NCBI GenBank assembly: GCA_037783545.1
Contig: JBBELK010000952.1
Span: forward strand, 1-64,000
Length of the DNA stretch: 64,000 nucleotides
Origin: Henricia sp. BOLD:AAB3569
Lineage: Eukaryota; Echinodermata; Asteroidea; Spinulosida; Echinasteridae
Reading direction: 5' to 3'
A program made the position numbers and the translations under genes. Positions 24,501 through 37,158 of the stretch are shown piece after piece. Positions within the stretch are counted from its first letter, which is position 1. Every line of letters starts with the position of its first letter. The notes under the pieces are model-generated. The model searched no databases and was not told the DNA's origin. It worked only from the letters and a program-made list of their open reading frames with translations.

Positions 24501-26274
24501 GTTTGGGACGGGATTTGGGTCAAAGTGTGGTCCAAACGTCGGAAAATTTGGAGGTCAAAAAATATTCCGACGAACTTCAAATTTTGCATGCTCCAAACAC
24601 TCTATATTGCGCACTTGTCCTAAAAAATTGACAGACTTTCGCCGGGAAATGGCAGAGAAATTTCAGAGTTTAGAAAAAAAGGGGTTGGCGCTTCCTGGAT
24701 GCTCCCGCAACCTGTGGCTGTCTGTACACACCTCTTTGGTGTATTCCTGACTAGTGCGCATGCTCAGTCCTTCGGACTGTCGTTGACACGGCCCAGTTTG
24801 GGACGGGATTTTGGTCAAAGTGTGGTCCAAACGTCGGCAAATTTGGAGGTCAAAAAATATTCCGACGAACTTCAAATTTTGCATGCTCCAAACACTCTAT
24901 ATTGCGCACTTGTCCTATAAAATTGACAGACTTTCGCCGGGAAATAGCAGAGAAATTTCAGAGTTTAGAAAAAAAAAGGGGTTGGCGCTTCCTGGATGCT
25001 CCCGCAACCTGTGGCTGTCTGTACACACCTCTTTGGTGTATTCCTGACTCGTGCGCATGCTCAGTCCTTCGGACTGTCGTTGACACGGCCCAGTTTGGGA
25101 CGGGATTTTGGTCAAAGTGTGGTCCAAACGTCGGCAAATTTGGAGGTCAAAAAATATTCCGACGAACTTCAAATTTTGCATGCTCCAAACACTCTATATT
25201 GCGCACTTGTCCTAAAAAAATTACAGACTTTCGCCGGGAAATGGCAGAGAAATTTCAGAGTTTAGAAAAAAAAGGGGTTGGCGCTTCCTGGATGCTCCCA
25301 ACCTGTGGCTGTCTGTACACACCTCTTTGGTGTATTCCTGACTCGTGCGCATGCTCAGTCCTTCGGACTGTCGTTGACACGGCCCAGTTTGGGACGGGAT
25401 TTTGGTCAAAGTGTGGTCCAAACGTCGGCAAATTTGGAGGTCAAAAAATATTCCGACGAACTTCAAATTTTGCATGCTCCAAACACTCTATATTGCGCAC
25501 TTGTCCTAAAAAATTGACAGACTTTCACCGGGAAATGGCAGAGAAATTTCAGAGTTTAGAAAAAAAAGGGGTTGGCGCTTCCTGGATGCTCCCGCAACCT
25601 GTGGCTGTCTGTACACACCTCTTTGGTGTATTCCTGACTCGTGCGCATGCTCAGTCCTTCGGACTGTCGTTGACACGGCCCAGTTTGGGACGGGATTTTG
25701 GTCAAAGTGTGGTCCAAACGTCGGCAAATATGGAGGTCAAAACATATTCCGACGAACTTCAAATTTTGCATGCTCCAAACACTCTATATTGCGCACTTGT
25801 CCTAAAAAATTGACAGACTTTCGCCGGGAAATGGCAGAGAAATTTCAGAGTTTAGAAAAAAAAAGGGGTTGGCGCTTCCTGGATGCTCCCGCAACCTGTG
25901 GCTGTCTCTACACACCTCTTTGGTGTATTCCTGACTCGTGCGCATGCTCAGTCCTTCGGACTGTCGTTGACACGGCCCCGTTTGGGACGGAATTTGGGTC
26001 AAAGTGTGGTCCAAACGTCGGCAAATTTGGAGGTCAAAAAATATTCCGACGAACTTCAAATTTTGCATGCTCCAAACACTCTATATTGCGCACTTGTCCT
26101 AAAAAATTGACAGACTTTCGCCGGGAAATGGCAGAGAAATTTCAGAGTTTAGAAAAAAAGGGGTTGGCGCTTCCTGGATGCTCCCGCAACCTGTGGCTGT
26201 CTGTACACACCTCTTTGGTGTATTCCTGACTCGTGCGCATGCTCAGTCCTTCGGACTGTAGTTGACACGGCCCA
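21553..26274 (+). repeat. Block B2, monomers M74-M89 (8/9-monomer repeat)
   Basis: Monomer starts: 21553, 21847, 22142, 22437, 22731, 23027, 23323, 23619, 23913, 24208, 24501, 24796, 25093, 25387, 25683, 25980. M75-M77 pair with M83-M85 at 2,359-2,361 bp (eight monomers), and M79-M80 pair with M88-M89 at about 2,656 bp (nine monomers), because M86 is extra. Ordered markers: tttcatagttt with cttcttggatgc; acactccatatt; ggccccgtttggg with gatttgggtc; ctgactagtgcg; cctataaaattgac with aaatagcagag; gtcaaaacatatt; ctgtctctacac. M74 itself is hybrid, with a B1 alpha head and a B2 tail. Confidence 0.8.
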
Positions 26275-29200
26275 GTTTGGGACGGGATTTTGGTCAAAGT
26301 GTGGTCCAAACGTCGGCAAATTTGGAAGTCAAAAAATATTCCGACGAACTTCAAATTTTGCATGCTCCAAACACTCTATATTGCGCACTTGTCCTAAAAA
26401 ATTGACAGACTTTCGCAGGGAAATGGCAGAGAAATTTCATAGTTTAGAAAAAAAGGGGTTGGCGCTTCCTGGATGCTCCCGCAACCTGTGGCTGTCTGTA
26501 CACACCTCTTTGGTGTATTCCTGACTCGTGCGCATGCTCAGTCCTTCGGACTGTCGTTGACACGGCCCAGTTTGGGACGGGATTTTGGTCAAAGTGTGGT
26601 CCAAACGTCGGCAAATTTGGAGGTCAAAAAATATTCCGACGAACTTCAAATTTTGCATGCTCCAAACACTCTATATTGCGCACTTGTCCTAAAAAATTGA
26701 CAGACTTTCGCCGGGAAATGGCAGAGAAATTTCAGAGTTTAGAAAAAAAAGGGGTTGGCGCTTCCTGGATGCTCCCAACCTGTGGCTGTCTGTACACACC
26801 TCTTTGGTGTATTCCTGACTCGTGCGCATGCTCAGTCCTTCGGACTGTCGTTGACACGGCCCAGTTTGGGACGGGATTTTGGTCAAAGTGTGGTCCAAAC
26901 GTCGGCAAATTTGGAGGTCAAAAAATATTCCGACGAACTTCAAATTTTACATGCTCCAAACACTCTATATTGCGCACTTGTCCTAAAAAATTGACAGACT
27001 TTCGCCGGGAAATGGCAGAGAAATTTCAGAGTTTAGAAAAAAAAGGGGTTGGCGCTTCCTGGATGCTCCAAACCTGTGGCTGTCTGTACACACCTCTTTG
27101 GTGTATTCCTGACTCGTGCGCATGCTCAGTCCTTCGGACTGTCGTTGACACGGCCCAGTTTGGGACGGGATTTTGGTCAAAGTGTGGTCCAAACGTCGGC
27201 AAATTTGGAGGTCAAAAAATATTCCGACGAACTTCAAATTTTACATGCTCCAAACACTCTATATTGCGCACTTGTCCTAAAAAATTGACAGACTTTCGCC
27301 GGGAAATGGCAGAGAAATTTCAGAGTTTAGAAAAAAAAGGGGTTGATGCTCCCGCAACCTGTGGCTGTCTCTACACACCTCTTTGGTGTATTCCTGACTC
27401 GTGCGCATGCTCAGTCCTTCGGACTGTCGTTGACACGGCCCCGTTTGGGACGGAATTTGGGTCAAAGTGTGGTCCAAACGTCGGCAAATTTGGAGGTCAA
27501 AAAATATTCCGACGAACTTCAAATTTTGCATGCTCCAAACACTCTATATTGCGCACTTGTCCTAAAAAATTGACAGACTTTCGCCGGGAAATGGCAGAGA
27601 AATTTCAGAGTTTAGAAAAAAAGGGGTTGGCGCTTCCTGGATGCTCCCGCAACCTGTGGCTGTCTGTACACACCTCTTTGGTGTATTCCTGACTCGTGCG
27701 CATGCTCAGTCCTTCGGACTGTAGTTGACACGGCCCAGTTTGGGACGGGATTTTGGTCAAAGTGTGGTCCAAACGTCGGCAAATTTGGAAGTCAAAAAAT
27801 ATTCCGACGAACTTCAAATTTTGCATGCTCCAAACACTCTATATTGCGCACTTGTCCTAAAAAATTGACAGACTTTCGCAGGGAAATGGCAGAGAAATTT
27901 CATAGTTTAGAAAAAAAGGGGTTGGCGCTTCCTGGATGCTCCCGCAACCTGTGGCTGTCTGTACACACCTCTTTGGTGTATTCCTGACTCGTGCGCATGC
28001 TCAGTCCTTCGGACTGTCGTTGACACGGCCCAGTTTGGGACTGGATTTTGGTCAAAGTGTGGTCCAAACGTCGGCAAATTTGGAGGTCAAAAAATATTCC
28101 GACGAACTTCAAATTTTGCATGCTCCAAACACTCTATATTGCGCACTTGTCCTAAAAAATTGACAGACTTTCGCCGGGAAATGGCAGAGAAATTTCAGAG
28201 TTTAGAAAAAAAAGGGGTTGGCGCTTCCTGGATGCTCCCAACCTGTGGCTGTCTGTACACACCTCTTTGGTGTATTCCTGACTCGTGCGCATGCTCAGTC
28301 CTTCGGACTGTCGTTGACACGGCCCAGTTTGGGACGGGATTTTGGTCAAAGGGTGGTCCAAACGTCGGCAAATTTGGAGGTCAAAAAATATTCCGACGAA
28401 CTTCAAATTTTACATGCTCCAAACACTCTATATTGCGCACTTGTCCTAAAAAATTTACAGACTTTCGCCGGGAAATGGCAGAGAAATTTCAGAGTTTAGA
28501 AAAAAAGGGGTTGATGCTCCCGCAACCTGTGGCTGTCTGTACACACCTCTTTGGTGTATTCCTGACTCGTGCGCATGCTCAGTCCTTCGGACTGTCGTTG
28601 ACACGGCCCAGTTTGGAACTGGATTTTGGTCAAAGTGTGGTCCAAACGTCGGCAAATTTGGAGGTCAAAAAATATTCCGACGAACTTCAAATTTTGCATG
28701 CTCCAAACACTCTATATTGCGCACTTGTCCTAAAAAATTGACAGACTTTCGCCGGGAAATGGCGGAGAAATTTCAGAGTTTAGAAAAAAAAGGGGTTGGC
28801 GCTTCCTGGATGCTCCCGCAACCTCTGGCTGTCTGTACACACCTCTTTGGTGTATTCCTGACTCGTGCGCATGCTCAGTCCTTCGGACTGTCGTTGACAC
28901 GGCCCAGTTTGGGACGGGATTTTGGTCAAAGGGTGGTCCAAACGTCGGCAAATTTGGAGGTTAAAAAATATTCCGACGAACTTCAAATTTTACATGCTCC
29001 AAACACTCTATATTGCGCACTTGTCCTCAAAAATTGACAGACTTTCGCCGGGAAATGGCAGAGAAATTTCAGAGTTTAGAAAAAAAAGGGGTTGATGCTC
29101 CCGCAACCTGTGGCTGTCTGTACACACCTCTTTGGTGTAGTCCTGACTCGTGCGCATGCTCAGTCCTTCGGACTGTCGTTGACACGGCCCAGTTTGGGAC

Positions 29201-29488
29201 GGGATTTTGGTCAAAGTGTGGTCCAAACGTCTGCAAATTTGGAGGTCAACAAATATTCCTACGAACTTCAAATTTTGCATGCTCCAAACACTCTATATTG
29301 CGCACATTGTCCTAAAAAATTGACAGACTTTCGCCGGGAAATGGCAGAGAAATTTCAGAGTTTAGAAAAAAAAGGGGTTGGCGCTTCCTGGATGCTCCCG
29401 CAACCTGTGGCTGTCTGTACACACCTCTTTGGTGTATTCCTGACTCGTGCGCATGCTCAGTCCTTCGGACTGTCGTTGACACGGCCAA
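26275..29488 (+). repeat. Block B1', second version of B1 (M90-M100)
   Basis: Monomer starts: 26275, 26570, 26864, 27158, 27443, 27738, 28033, 28327, 28611, 28907, 29192. M90-M92 match M58-M60 at an offset of 9,398 bp; M97-M98 match M62-M63 at about 10,282 bp; M99-M100 match M66-M67 at about 9,701 bp. The 11 bp deletion recurs near 27343, 28511 and 29091. Inside the block, M90-M92 and M95-M97 form a five-monomer repeat (offset 1,463 bp, shortened by one deleted monomer). A one-base insertion, gcacattgtcc, lies near 29305. Confidence 0.8.
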
Positions 29489-31258
29489 GTTTGGGACGGG
29501 ATTTGGGTCAAAGTGTGGTCCAAACGTCGGCAAATTTGGAGGTCAAAAAATATTCCGACGACCTTCAAATTTTGCATGCTCCAAACACTCTATATTGCGC
29601 ACTTGTCCTAAAAAATTGACAGACTTTCGCCTAGAAATGGCAGAGAAATTTCAGAGTTTAGAAAAAAAAAGGGGTTGGCGCTTCCTGGATGCTCCCGCAA
29701 CCTGTGGCTGTCTGTACACACCTCTTTGGTGTATTCCTGACTAGTGCGCATGCTCAGTCCTTCGGACTGTCGTTGACACGGCCCAGTTTGGGACGGGATT
29801 TTGGTCAAAGTGTGGTCCAAACGTCGGCAAATTTGGAGGTCAAAAAATATTCCGACGAACTTCAAATTTTGCATGCTCCAAACACTCTATATTGCGCACT
29901 TGTCCTACAAAATTGACAGACTTTCGCCGGGAAATAGCAGAGAAATTTCAGAGTTTAGAAAAAAAAAGGGGTTGGCGCTTCCTGGATGCTCCCGCAACCT
30001 GTGGCTGTCTGTACACACCTCTTTGGTGTATTCCTGACTCGTGCGCATGCTCAGTCCTTCGGACTGTCGTTGACACGGCCCAGTTTGGGACGGGATTTTG
30101 GTCAAAGTGTGGTCCAAACGTCGGCAAATTTGGAGGTCAAAAAATATTCCGACGAACTTCAAATTTTGCATGCTCCAAACACTCTATATTGCGCACTTGT
30201 CCTAAAAAAATTACAGACTTTCGCCGGGAAATGGCAGAGAAATTTCAGAGTTTAGAAAAAAAAGGGGTTGGCGCTTCCTGGATGCTCCCAACCTGTGGCT
30301 GTCTGTACACACCTCTTTGGTGTATTCCTGACTCGTGCGCATGCTCAGTCCTTCGGACTGTCGTTGACACGGCCCAGTTTGGGACGGGATTTTGGTCAAA
30401 GTGTGGTCCAAACGTCGGCAAATTTGGAAGTCAAAAAATATTCCGACGAACTTCAAATTTTGCATGCTCCAAACACTCTATATTGCGCACTTGTCCTAAA
30501 AAATTGACAGACTTTCGCCGGGAAATGGCAGAGAAATTTCATAGTTTAGAAAAAAGGGGTTGGCGCTTCTTGGATGCTCCCGCAACCTGTGGCTGTCTGT
30601 ACACACCTCTTTGGTGTATTCCTGACTCGTGCGCATGCTCAGTCCTTCGGACTGTCGTTGACACGGCCCAGTTTGGGACGGGATTTTGGTCAAAGTGTGG
30701 TCCAAACGTCGGCAAATTTGGAGGTCAAAAAATATTCCGACGAACTTCAAATTTTGCATGCTCCAAACACTCCATATTGCGCACTTGTCCTAAAAAAATG
30801 ACAGACTTTCGCCGGGAAATGGCAGAGAAATTTCAGAGTTTAGAAAAAAAGGGGTTGGCGCTTCCTGGATGCTTCCAACCTGTGGCTGTCTGTACACACC
30901 TCTTTGGTGTATTCCTGACTCGTGCGCATGCTCAGTCCTTCGGACTGTCGTTGACACGGCCCCGTTTGGGACGGGATTTGGGTCAAAGTGTGGTCCAAAC
31001 GTCGGCAAATTTGGAGGTCAAAAAATATTCCGACGAACTTCAAATTTTGCATGCTCCAAACACTCTATATTGCGCACTTGTCCTAAAAAATTGACAGACT
31101 TTCGCCGGGAAATGGCAGAGAAATTTCAGAGTTTAGAAAAAAAGGGGTTGGCGCTTCCTGGATGCTCCCGCAACCTGTGGCTGTCTGTACACACCTCTTT
31201 GGTGTATTCCTGACTAGTGCGCATGCTCAGTCCTTCGGACTGTCGTTGACACGGCCCA

Positions 31259-32439
31259 GTTTGGGACGGGATTTTGGTCAAAGTGTGGTCCAAACGTCGG
31301 CAAATTTGGAGGTCAAAAAATATTCCGACGAACTTCAAATTTTGCATGCTCCAAACACTCTATATTGCGCACTTGTCCTATAAAATTGACAGACTTTCGC
31401 CGGGAAATAGCAGAGAAATTTCAGAGTTTAGAAAAAAAAAGGGGTGCGCTTCCTGGATGCTCCCGCAACCTGTGGCTGTCTGTACACACCTCTTTGGTGT
31501 ATTCCTGACTCGTGCGCATGCTCAGTCCTTCGGACTGTCGTTGACACGGCCCAGTTTGGGACGGGATTTTGGTCAAAGTGTGGTCCAAACGTCGGCAAAT
31601 TTGGAGGTCAAAAAATATTCCGACGAACTTCAAATTTTGCATGCTCCAAACACTCTATATTGCGCACTTGTCCTAAAAAAATTACAGACTTTCGCCGGGA
31701 AATGGCAGAGAAATTTCAGAGTTTAGAAAAAAAAAGGGGTTGGCGCTTCCTGGATGCTCCCAACCTGTGGCTGTCTGTAGACACCTCTTTGGTGTATTCC
31801 TGACTCGTGCGCATGCTCAGTCCTTCGGACTGTCGTTGACACGGCCCAGTTTGGGACGGGATTTTGGTCAAAGTGTGGTCCAAACGTCGGCAAATTTGGA
31901 AGTCAAAAAATATTCCGACGAACTTCAAATTTTGCATGCTCCAAACACTCTATATTGCGCACTTGTCCTAAAAAATTGACAGACTTTCGCCGGGAAATGG
32001 CAGATAAATTTCATAGTTTAGAAAAAAAAGGGGTTGGCGCTTCTTGGATGCTCCCGCAACCTGTGGCTGTCTGTACACACCTCTTTGGTGTATTCCTGAC
32101 TCGTGCGCATGCCAGTCCTTCGGACTGTCGTTGACACGGCCCAGTTTGGGACGGGATTTTGGTCAAAGTGTGGTCCAAACGTCGGCAAATTTGGAGGTCA
32201 AAAAATATTCCGACGAACTTCAAATTTTGCATGCTCCAAACACTCCATATTGCGCACTTGTCCTAAAAAAATGACAGACTTTCGCCGGGAAATGGCAGAG
32301 AAATTTCAGAGTTTAGAAAAAAAAGGGGTTGGCGCTTCCTGGATGCTCCCGCAACCTGTGGCTGTCTGTACACACCTCTTTGGTGTATTCCTGACTAGTG
32401 CGCATGCTCAGTCCTTCGGACTGTCGTTGACACGGCCCA
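31259..32439 (+). repeat. Four-monomer repeat, copy 1 (M107-M110, 1,181 bp)
   Basis: Markers in order: cctataaaattgac with aaatagcagag; taaaaaaattacag; ctgtctgtagacacc with ggaagtcaaaa; tttcatagttt with cttcttggatgc; acactccatatt with aaaaaaatgacag. Private small indels are ggggtgcgct near 31442 and gcatgccagtcc near 32109. Confidence 0.8.
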
Positions 32440-33620
32440 GTTTGGGACGGGATTTTGGTCAAAGTGTGGTCCAAACGTCGGCAAATTTGGAGGTCAAAAA
32501 ATATTCCGACGAACTTCAAATTTTGCATGCTCCAAACACTCTATATTGCGCACTTGTCCTATAAAATTGACAGACTTTCGCCGGGAAATAGCAGAGAAAT
32601 TTCAGAGTTTAGAAAAAAAAAGGGGTTGGCGCTTCCTGGATGCTCCCGCAACCTGTGGCTGTCTGTACACACCTCTTTGGTGTATTCCTGACTCGTGCGC
32701 ATGCTCAGTCCTTCGGACTGTCGTTGACACGGCCCAGTTTGGGACGGGATTTTGGTCAAAGTGTGGTCCAAACGTCGGCAAATTTGGAGGTCAAAAAATA
32801 TTCCGACGAACTTCAAAATTTTGCATGCTCCAAACACTCTATATTGCGCACTTGTCCTAAAAAATTGACAGACTTTCGCCGGGAAATGGCAGAGAAATTT
32901 CAGAGTTTAGAAAAAAAAGGGGTTGGCGCTTCCTGGATGCTCCCAACCTGTGGCTGTCTGTAGACACCTCTTTGGTGTATTCCTGACTCGTGCGCATGCT
33001 CAGTCCTTCGGACTGTCGTTGACACGGCCCAGTTTGGGACGGGATTTTGGTCAAAGTGTGGTCCAAACGTCGGCAAATTTGGAAGTCAAAAAATATTCCG
33101 ACGAACTTCAAATTTTGCATGCTCCAAACACTCTATATTGCGCACTTGTCCTAAAAAATTGACAGACTTTCGCCGGGAAATGGCAGAGAAATTTCATAGT
33201 TTAGAAAAAAAGGGGTTGGCGCTTCTTGGATGCTACCGCAACCTGTGGCTGTCTGTACACACCTCTTTGGTGTATTCCTGACTCGTGCGCATGCTCAGTC
33301 CTTCGGACTGTCGTTGACACGGCCCAGTTTGGGACGGGATTTTGGTCAAAGTGTGGTCCAAACGTCGGCAAATTTGGAGGTCAAAAAATATTCCGACGAA
33401 CTTCAAATTTTGCATGCTCCAAACACTCCATATTGCGCACTTGTCCTAAAAAAATGACAGACTTTCGCCGGGAAATGGCAGAGAAATTTCAGAGTTTAGA
33501 AAAAAAAGGGGTTGGCGCTTCCTGGATGCTTCCAACCTGTGGCTGTCTGTACACACCTCTTTGGTGTATTCCTGACTCGTGCGCATGCTCAGTCCTTCGG
33601 ACTGTCGTTGACACGGCCCC
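32440..33620 (+). repeat. Four-monomer repeat, copy 2 (M111-M114)
   Basis: Repeats the order of the previous unit at 1,181-1,183 bp. Differences are an extra A in cttcaaaattttgc near 32815, a plain taaaaaattgac in place of the attacag variant near 32860, and gatgctaccgc near 33230. The shared gtagacacc change is seen only in these two units, so the duplication is younger than that mutation. Confidence 0.8.
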
Positions 33621-36600
33621 GTTTGGGACGGGATTTGGGTCAAAGTGTGGTCCAAACGTCGGCAAATTTGGAGGTCAAAAAATATTCCGACGAACTTCAA
33701 ATTTTGCATGCTCCAAACACTCTATATTGCGCACTTGTCCTACAAAAATTGACAGACTTTCGCCGGGAAATGGCAGAGAAATTTCAGAGTTTAGAAAAAA
33801 AAGGGTTGGCGCTTCCTGGATGCTCCCGCAACCTGTGGCTGTCTGTACACACCTCTTTGGTGTATTCCTGACTCGTGCGCATGCTCAGTCCTTCGGACTG
33901 TCGTTGACACGGCCCAGTTTGGGAAGGGATTTTGGTCAAAGTGTGGTCCAAACGTCGGCAAATTTGGAGGTCAAAAAATATTCCGACGAACTTCAAATTT
34001 TGCATGCTCCAAACACTCTATATTGCGCACTTGTCCTAAAAAATTGACAGACTTTCGCCGGGAAATGGCAGAGAAATTTCAGAGTTTAGAAAAAAAAGGG
34101 GTTGCGCTTCCTGGATGCTCCCGCAACCTGTGGCTGTCTGTACACACCTCTTTGGTGTATTCCTGACTCGTGCGCTTGCTCAGTCCTTCGGACTGTCGTT
34201 GACACGGCCCAGTTTGGGACGGGATTTTGGTCAAAGGGTGGTCCAAACGTCGGCAAATTTGGAGGTCAAAAATATTCCGACGAACTTCAAATTTTGCATG
34301 CTCCAAACACTCTATATTGCGCACTTGTCCTAAAAAAATGACAGACTTTCGCCGGGAAATGGCAGAGAAATTTCAGAGTTTAGAAAAAAAAGGGGTTGAT
34401 GCTCCCGCAACCTGTGGCTGTCTGTACACACCTCTTTGGTGTATTCCTGACTCGTGCGCATGCTCAGTCCTTCGGACTGTCTTTGACACGGCCCAGTTTG
34501 GGACGGCATTTTGGTCAAAGTGTGGTCCAAACGTCGGCAAATTTGGAGGTCAAAAAATATTCCGACGAACTTCAAATTTTGCATGCTCCAAACACTCTAT
34601 ATTGCGCACTTGTCCTAAAAAATTTACAGACTTTCGCCGGGAAATGGCAGAGAAATTTCAGAGTTTAGAAAAAAAAGGGGTTGGCGCTTCCTGGATGCTC
34701 CCGCAACCTGTGGCTGTCTGTACACACCTCTTTGGTGTATTCCTGACTCGTGCGCATGCTCAGTCCTTCGGACTGTCGTTGACACGGCCCAGTTTGGGAC
34801 GGGATTTTGGTCAAAGTGTGGTCCAAACGTCGGCAAATTTGGAGGTCAAAAAATATTCCGACGAACTTCAAATTTTGCATGCTCCAAACACTCTATATTG
34901 CGCACTTGTCCTAAAAAATTTACAGACTTTCGCCGGGAAATGGCAGAGAAATTTCAGAGTTTAGAAAAAAAAGGGGTTGGCGCTTCCTGGATGCTCCCAA
35001 CCTGTGGCTGTCTGTACACACCTCTTTGGTGTATTCCTGACTCGTGCGCATGCTCAGTCCTTCGGACTGTCGTTGACACGGCCCAGTTTGGGACGGGATT
35101 TTGGTCAAAGTGTGGTCCAAACGTCGGCAAATTTGGAGGTCAAAAATATTCTGACGAACTTCAAATTTTGCATGCTCCAAACACTCTATATTGCACACTT
35201 GTCCTAAAAAAATTGACAGACTTTCGCCGGGAAATGGCAGAGAAATTTCAGAGTTTAGAACAAAAAGGGGTTGGCGCTTCCTGGATGCTCCCGCAACCTG
35301 TGGCTGTCTGTACACACCTCTTTGGTGTATTCCTGACTCGTGCGCATGCTCAGTCCTTCGGACTGTCGTTGACACGGCCCAGTTTGGGACGGGATTTTGG
35401 TCAAAGTGTGGTCCAAACGTCGGCAAATTTGGAGGTCAAAAAATATTCCGACGAACTTCAAATTTTGCATGCCTCCAAACACTCTATATTGCGCACTTGT
35501 CCTAAAAAATTGACAGACTTTCGCCGGGAAATGGCAGAGAAATTTCAGAGTTTAGAAAAAAAAGGGGTTGGCGCTTCCTGGATGCTCCCGCAACCTGTGG
35601 CTGTCTGTACACACCTCTTTGTGTATTCCTGACTCGTGCGCATGCTCAGTCCTTCGGACTGTCGTTGACACGGCCCAGTTTGGGACGGGATTTTGGTCAA
35701 AGTGTGGTCCAAACGTCGGCAAATTTGGAGGTCAACATATATTCCGACGAACTTCAAATTTTGCATGCTCCAAACACTCTATATTGCGCACTTGTCCTAA
35801 AAAATTGACAGACTTTCGCCGGGAAATGGCAGAGAAATTTCAGAGTTTAGAACAAAAAGGGGTTGGCGCTTCCTGGATGCTCCCGCAACCTGTGGCTGTC
35901 TGTACACACCTCTTTGGTGTATTCCTGACTCGTGCGCATGCTCAGTCCTTCGGACTGTCGTTGACACGGTCCAGTTTGGGACGGGATTTTGGTCAAAGTG
36001 TGGTCCAAACGTCGGCAAATTTGGAGGTCAAAAAATATTCCGACGAACTTCAAATGTTGCATGCTCCAAACACTCTATATTGCGCACTTGTCCTAAAAAA
36101 TTGACAGACTTTCGCCTTGAAATGGCAGAGAAATTTCAGAGTTTAGAAAAAAAAGGGGTTGGCGCTTCCTGGATGCTCCCGCAACCTGTGGCTGTCCTGT
36201 ACACACCTCTTTGGTGTATTCCTGACTCGTGCGCATGCTCAGTCCTTCGGCCTGTCGTTGACACGGCCCAGTTTGGGACGGGATTTTGGTCAAAGTGTGG
36301 TCCAAACGTCGGCAAATTTGGAGGTCAAAAAATATTCCGACGAACTTCAAATTTTGCATGCTCCAAACACTCTATATTGCGCACTTGTCCTAAAAAATTG
36401 ACAGACTTTCGCCGGGAAATGGCAGAGAAATTTCAGAGTTTAGAAAAAAAAAGGGGTTGGCGCTTCCTGGATGCTCCCGCAACCTGTGGCTGTCTGTACA
36501 CACCTCTTTGGTGTATTCCTGACTCGTGCGCATGCTCAGTCCTTCGGACTGTCGTTGACACGGCCCAGTTTGGGACGGGATTTTGGTCAAAGTGTGGTCC

Positions 36601-37158
36601 AAACGTCGGCAAATTTGGAGGTCAACAAATATTCCAACGAACTTCAAATTTTGCATGCTCCAAACACTCTATATTGCGCACTTGTCCTAAAAAATTGACA
36701 GACTTTCGCCGGGAAATGGCAGAGAAATTTCATAGTTTAGAAAAAAAGGGGTCGGCGCTTCCTGGATGCTCCCGCAACCTGTGGCTGTCTGTACACACCT
36801 CTTTGGTGTATTCCTGTCTCGTGCGCATGCTCAGTCCTTCGGACTGTCGTTGACACGGCCCCAGTTTGGGACGGGATTTTGGTCAAAGTGTGGTCCAAAC
36901 GTCGGCAAATTTGGAGGTCAAAAAATATTCCGACGAACTTCAAATTTTGCATGCTCCAAACACTCTATATTGCGCACTTGTCCTAAAAAATTGACAGACT
37001 TTCGCCGGGAAATGGCAGAGAAATTTCATAGTTTAGAAAAAAAGGGGTTGGCGCTTCCTGGATGCTTCCGCAACCTGTGGCTGTCTGTACACACCTCTTT
37101 GGTGTATTCCTGACTCGTGCGCATGCTCAGTCCTTCGGACTGTCGTTGACACGGCCCA
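33621..37158 (+). repeat. Transition block, monomers M115-M126
   Basis: Monomer starts: 33621, 33917, 34213, 34496, 34792, 35085, 35381, 35678, 35974, 36271, 36568, 36865. It mixes B variants (gggtggtcc at 34235; the last 11 bp deletion near 34396; taaaaaatttacag) with otherwise consensus-like monomers and agaacaaaaagg (near 35257 and 35850). Private one-base indels are frequent: cctacaaaaattg near 33742, ggggttgcgc near 34100, gcatgcctcc near 35468, gctgtcctgt near 36193, ggccccagttt near 36858. No long ordered repeat is evident. Confidence 0.7.

Larger units (their letters stand above)
29489..33620 (+). repeat. Block B2', second version of B2 (M101-M114)
   Basis: Monomer starts: 29489, 29786, 30083, 30377, 30671, 30964, 31259, 31554, 31849, 32144, 32440, 32736, 33032, 33327. 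M103-M108 match M81-M86 at 6,461-6,464 bp, that is 22 monomers, with the same order of taaaaaaattacag, ggaagtcaaaa, cttcttggatgc, acactccatatt, ggccccgtttg, ctgactagtgcg and cctataaaattg. M101 still carries the B1 markers ggccaagtttg and cgaccttc, so the joint with B1' lies in or just after it. Confidence 0.8.
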
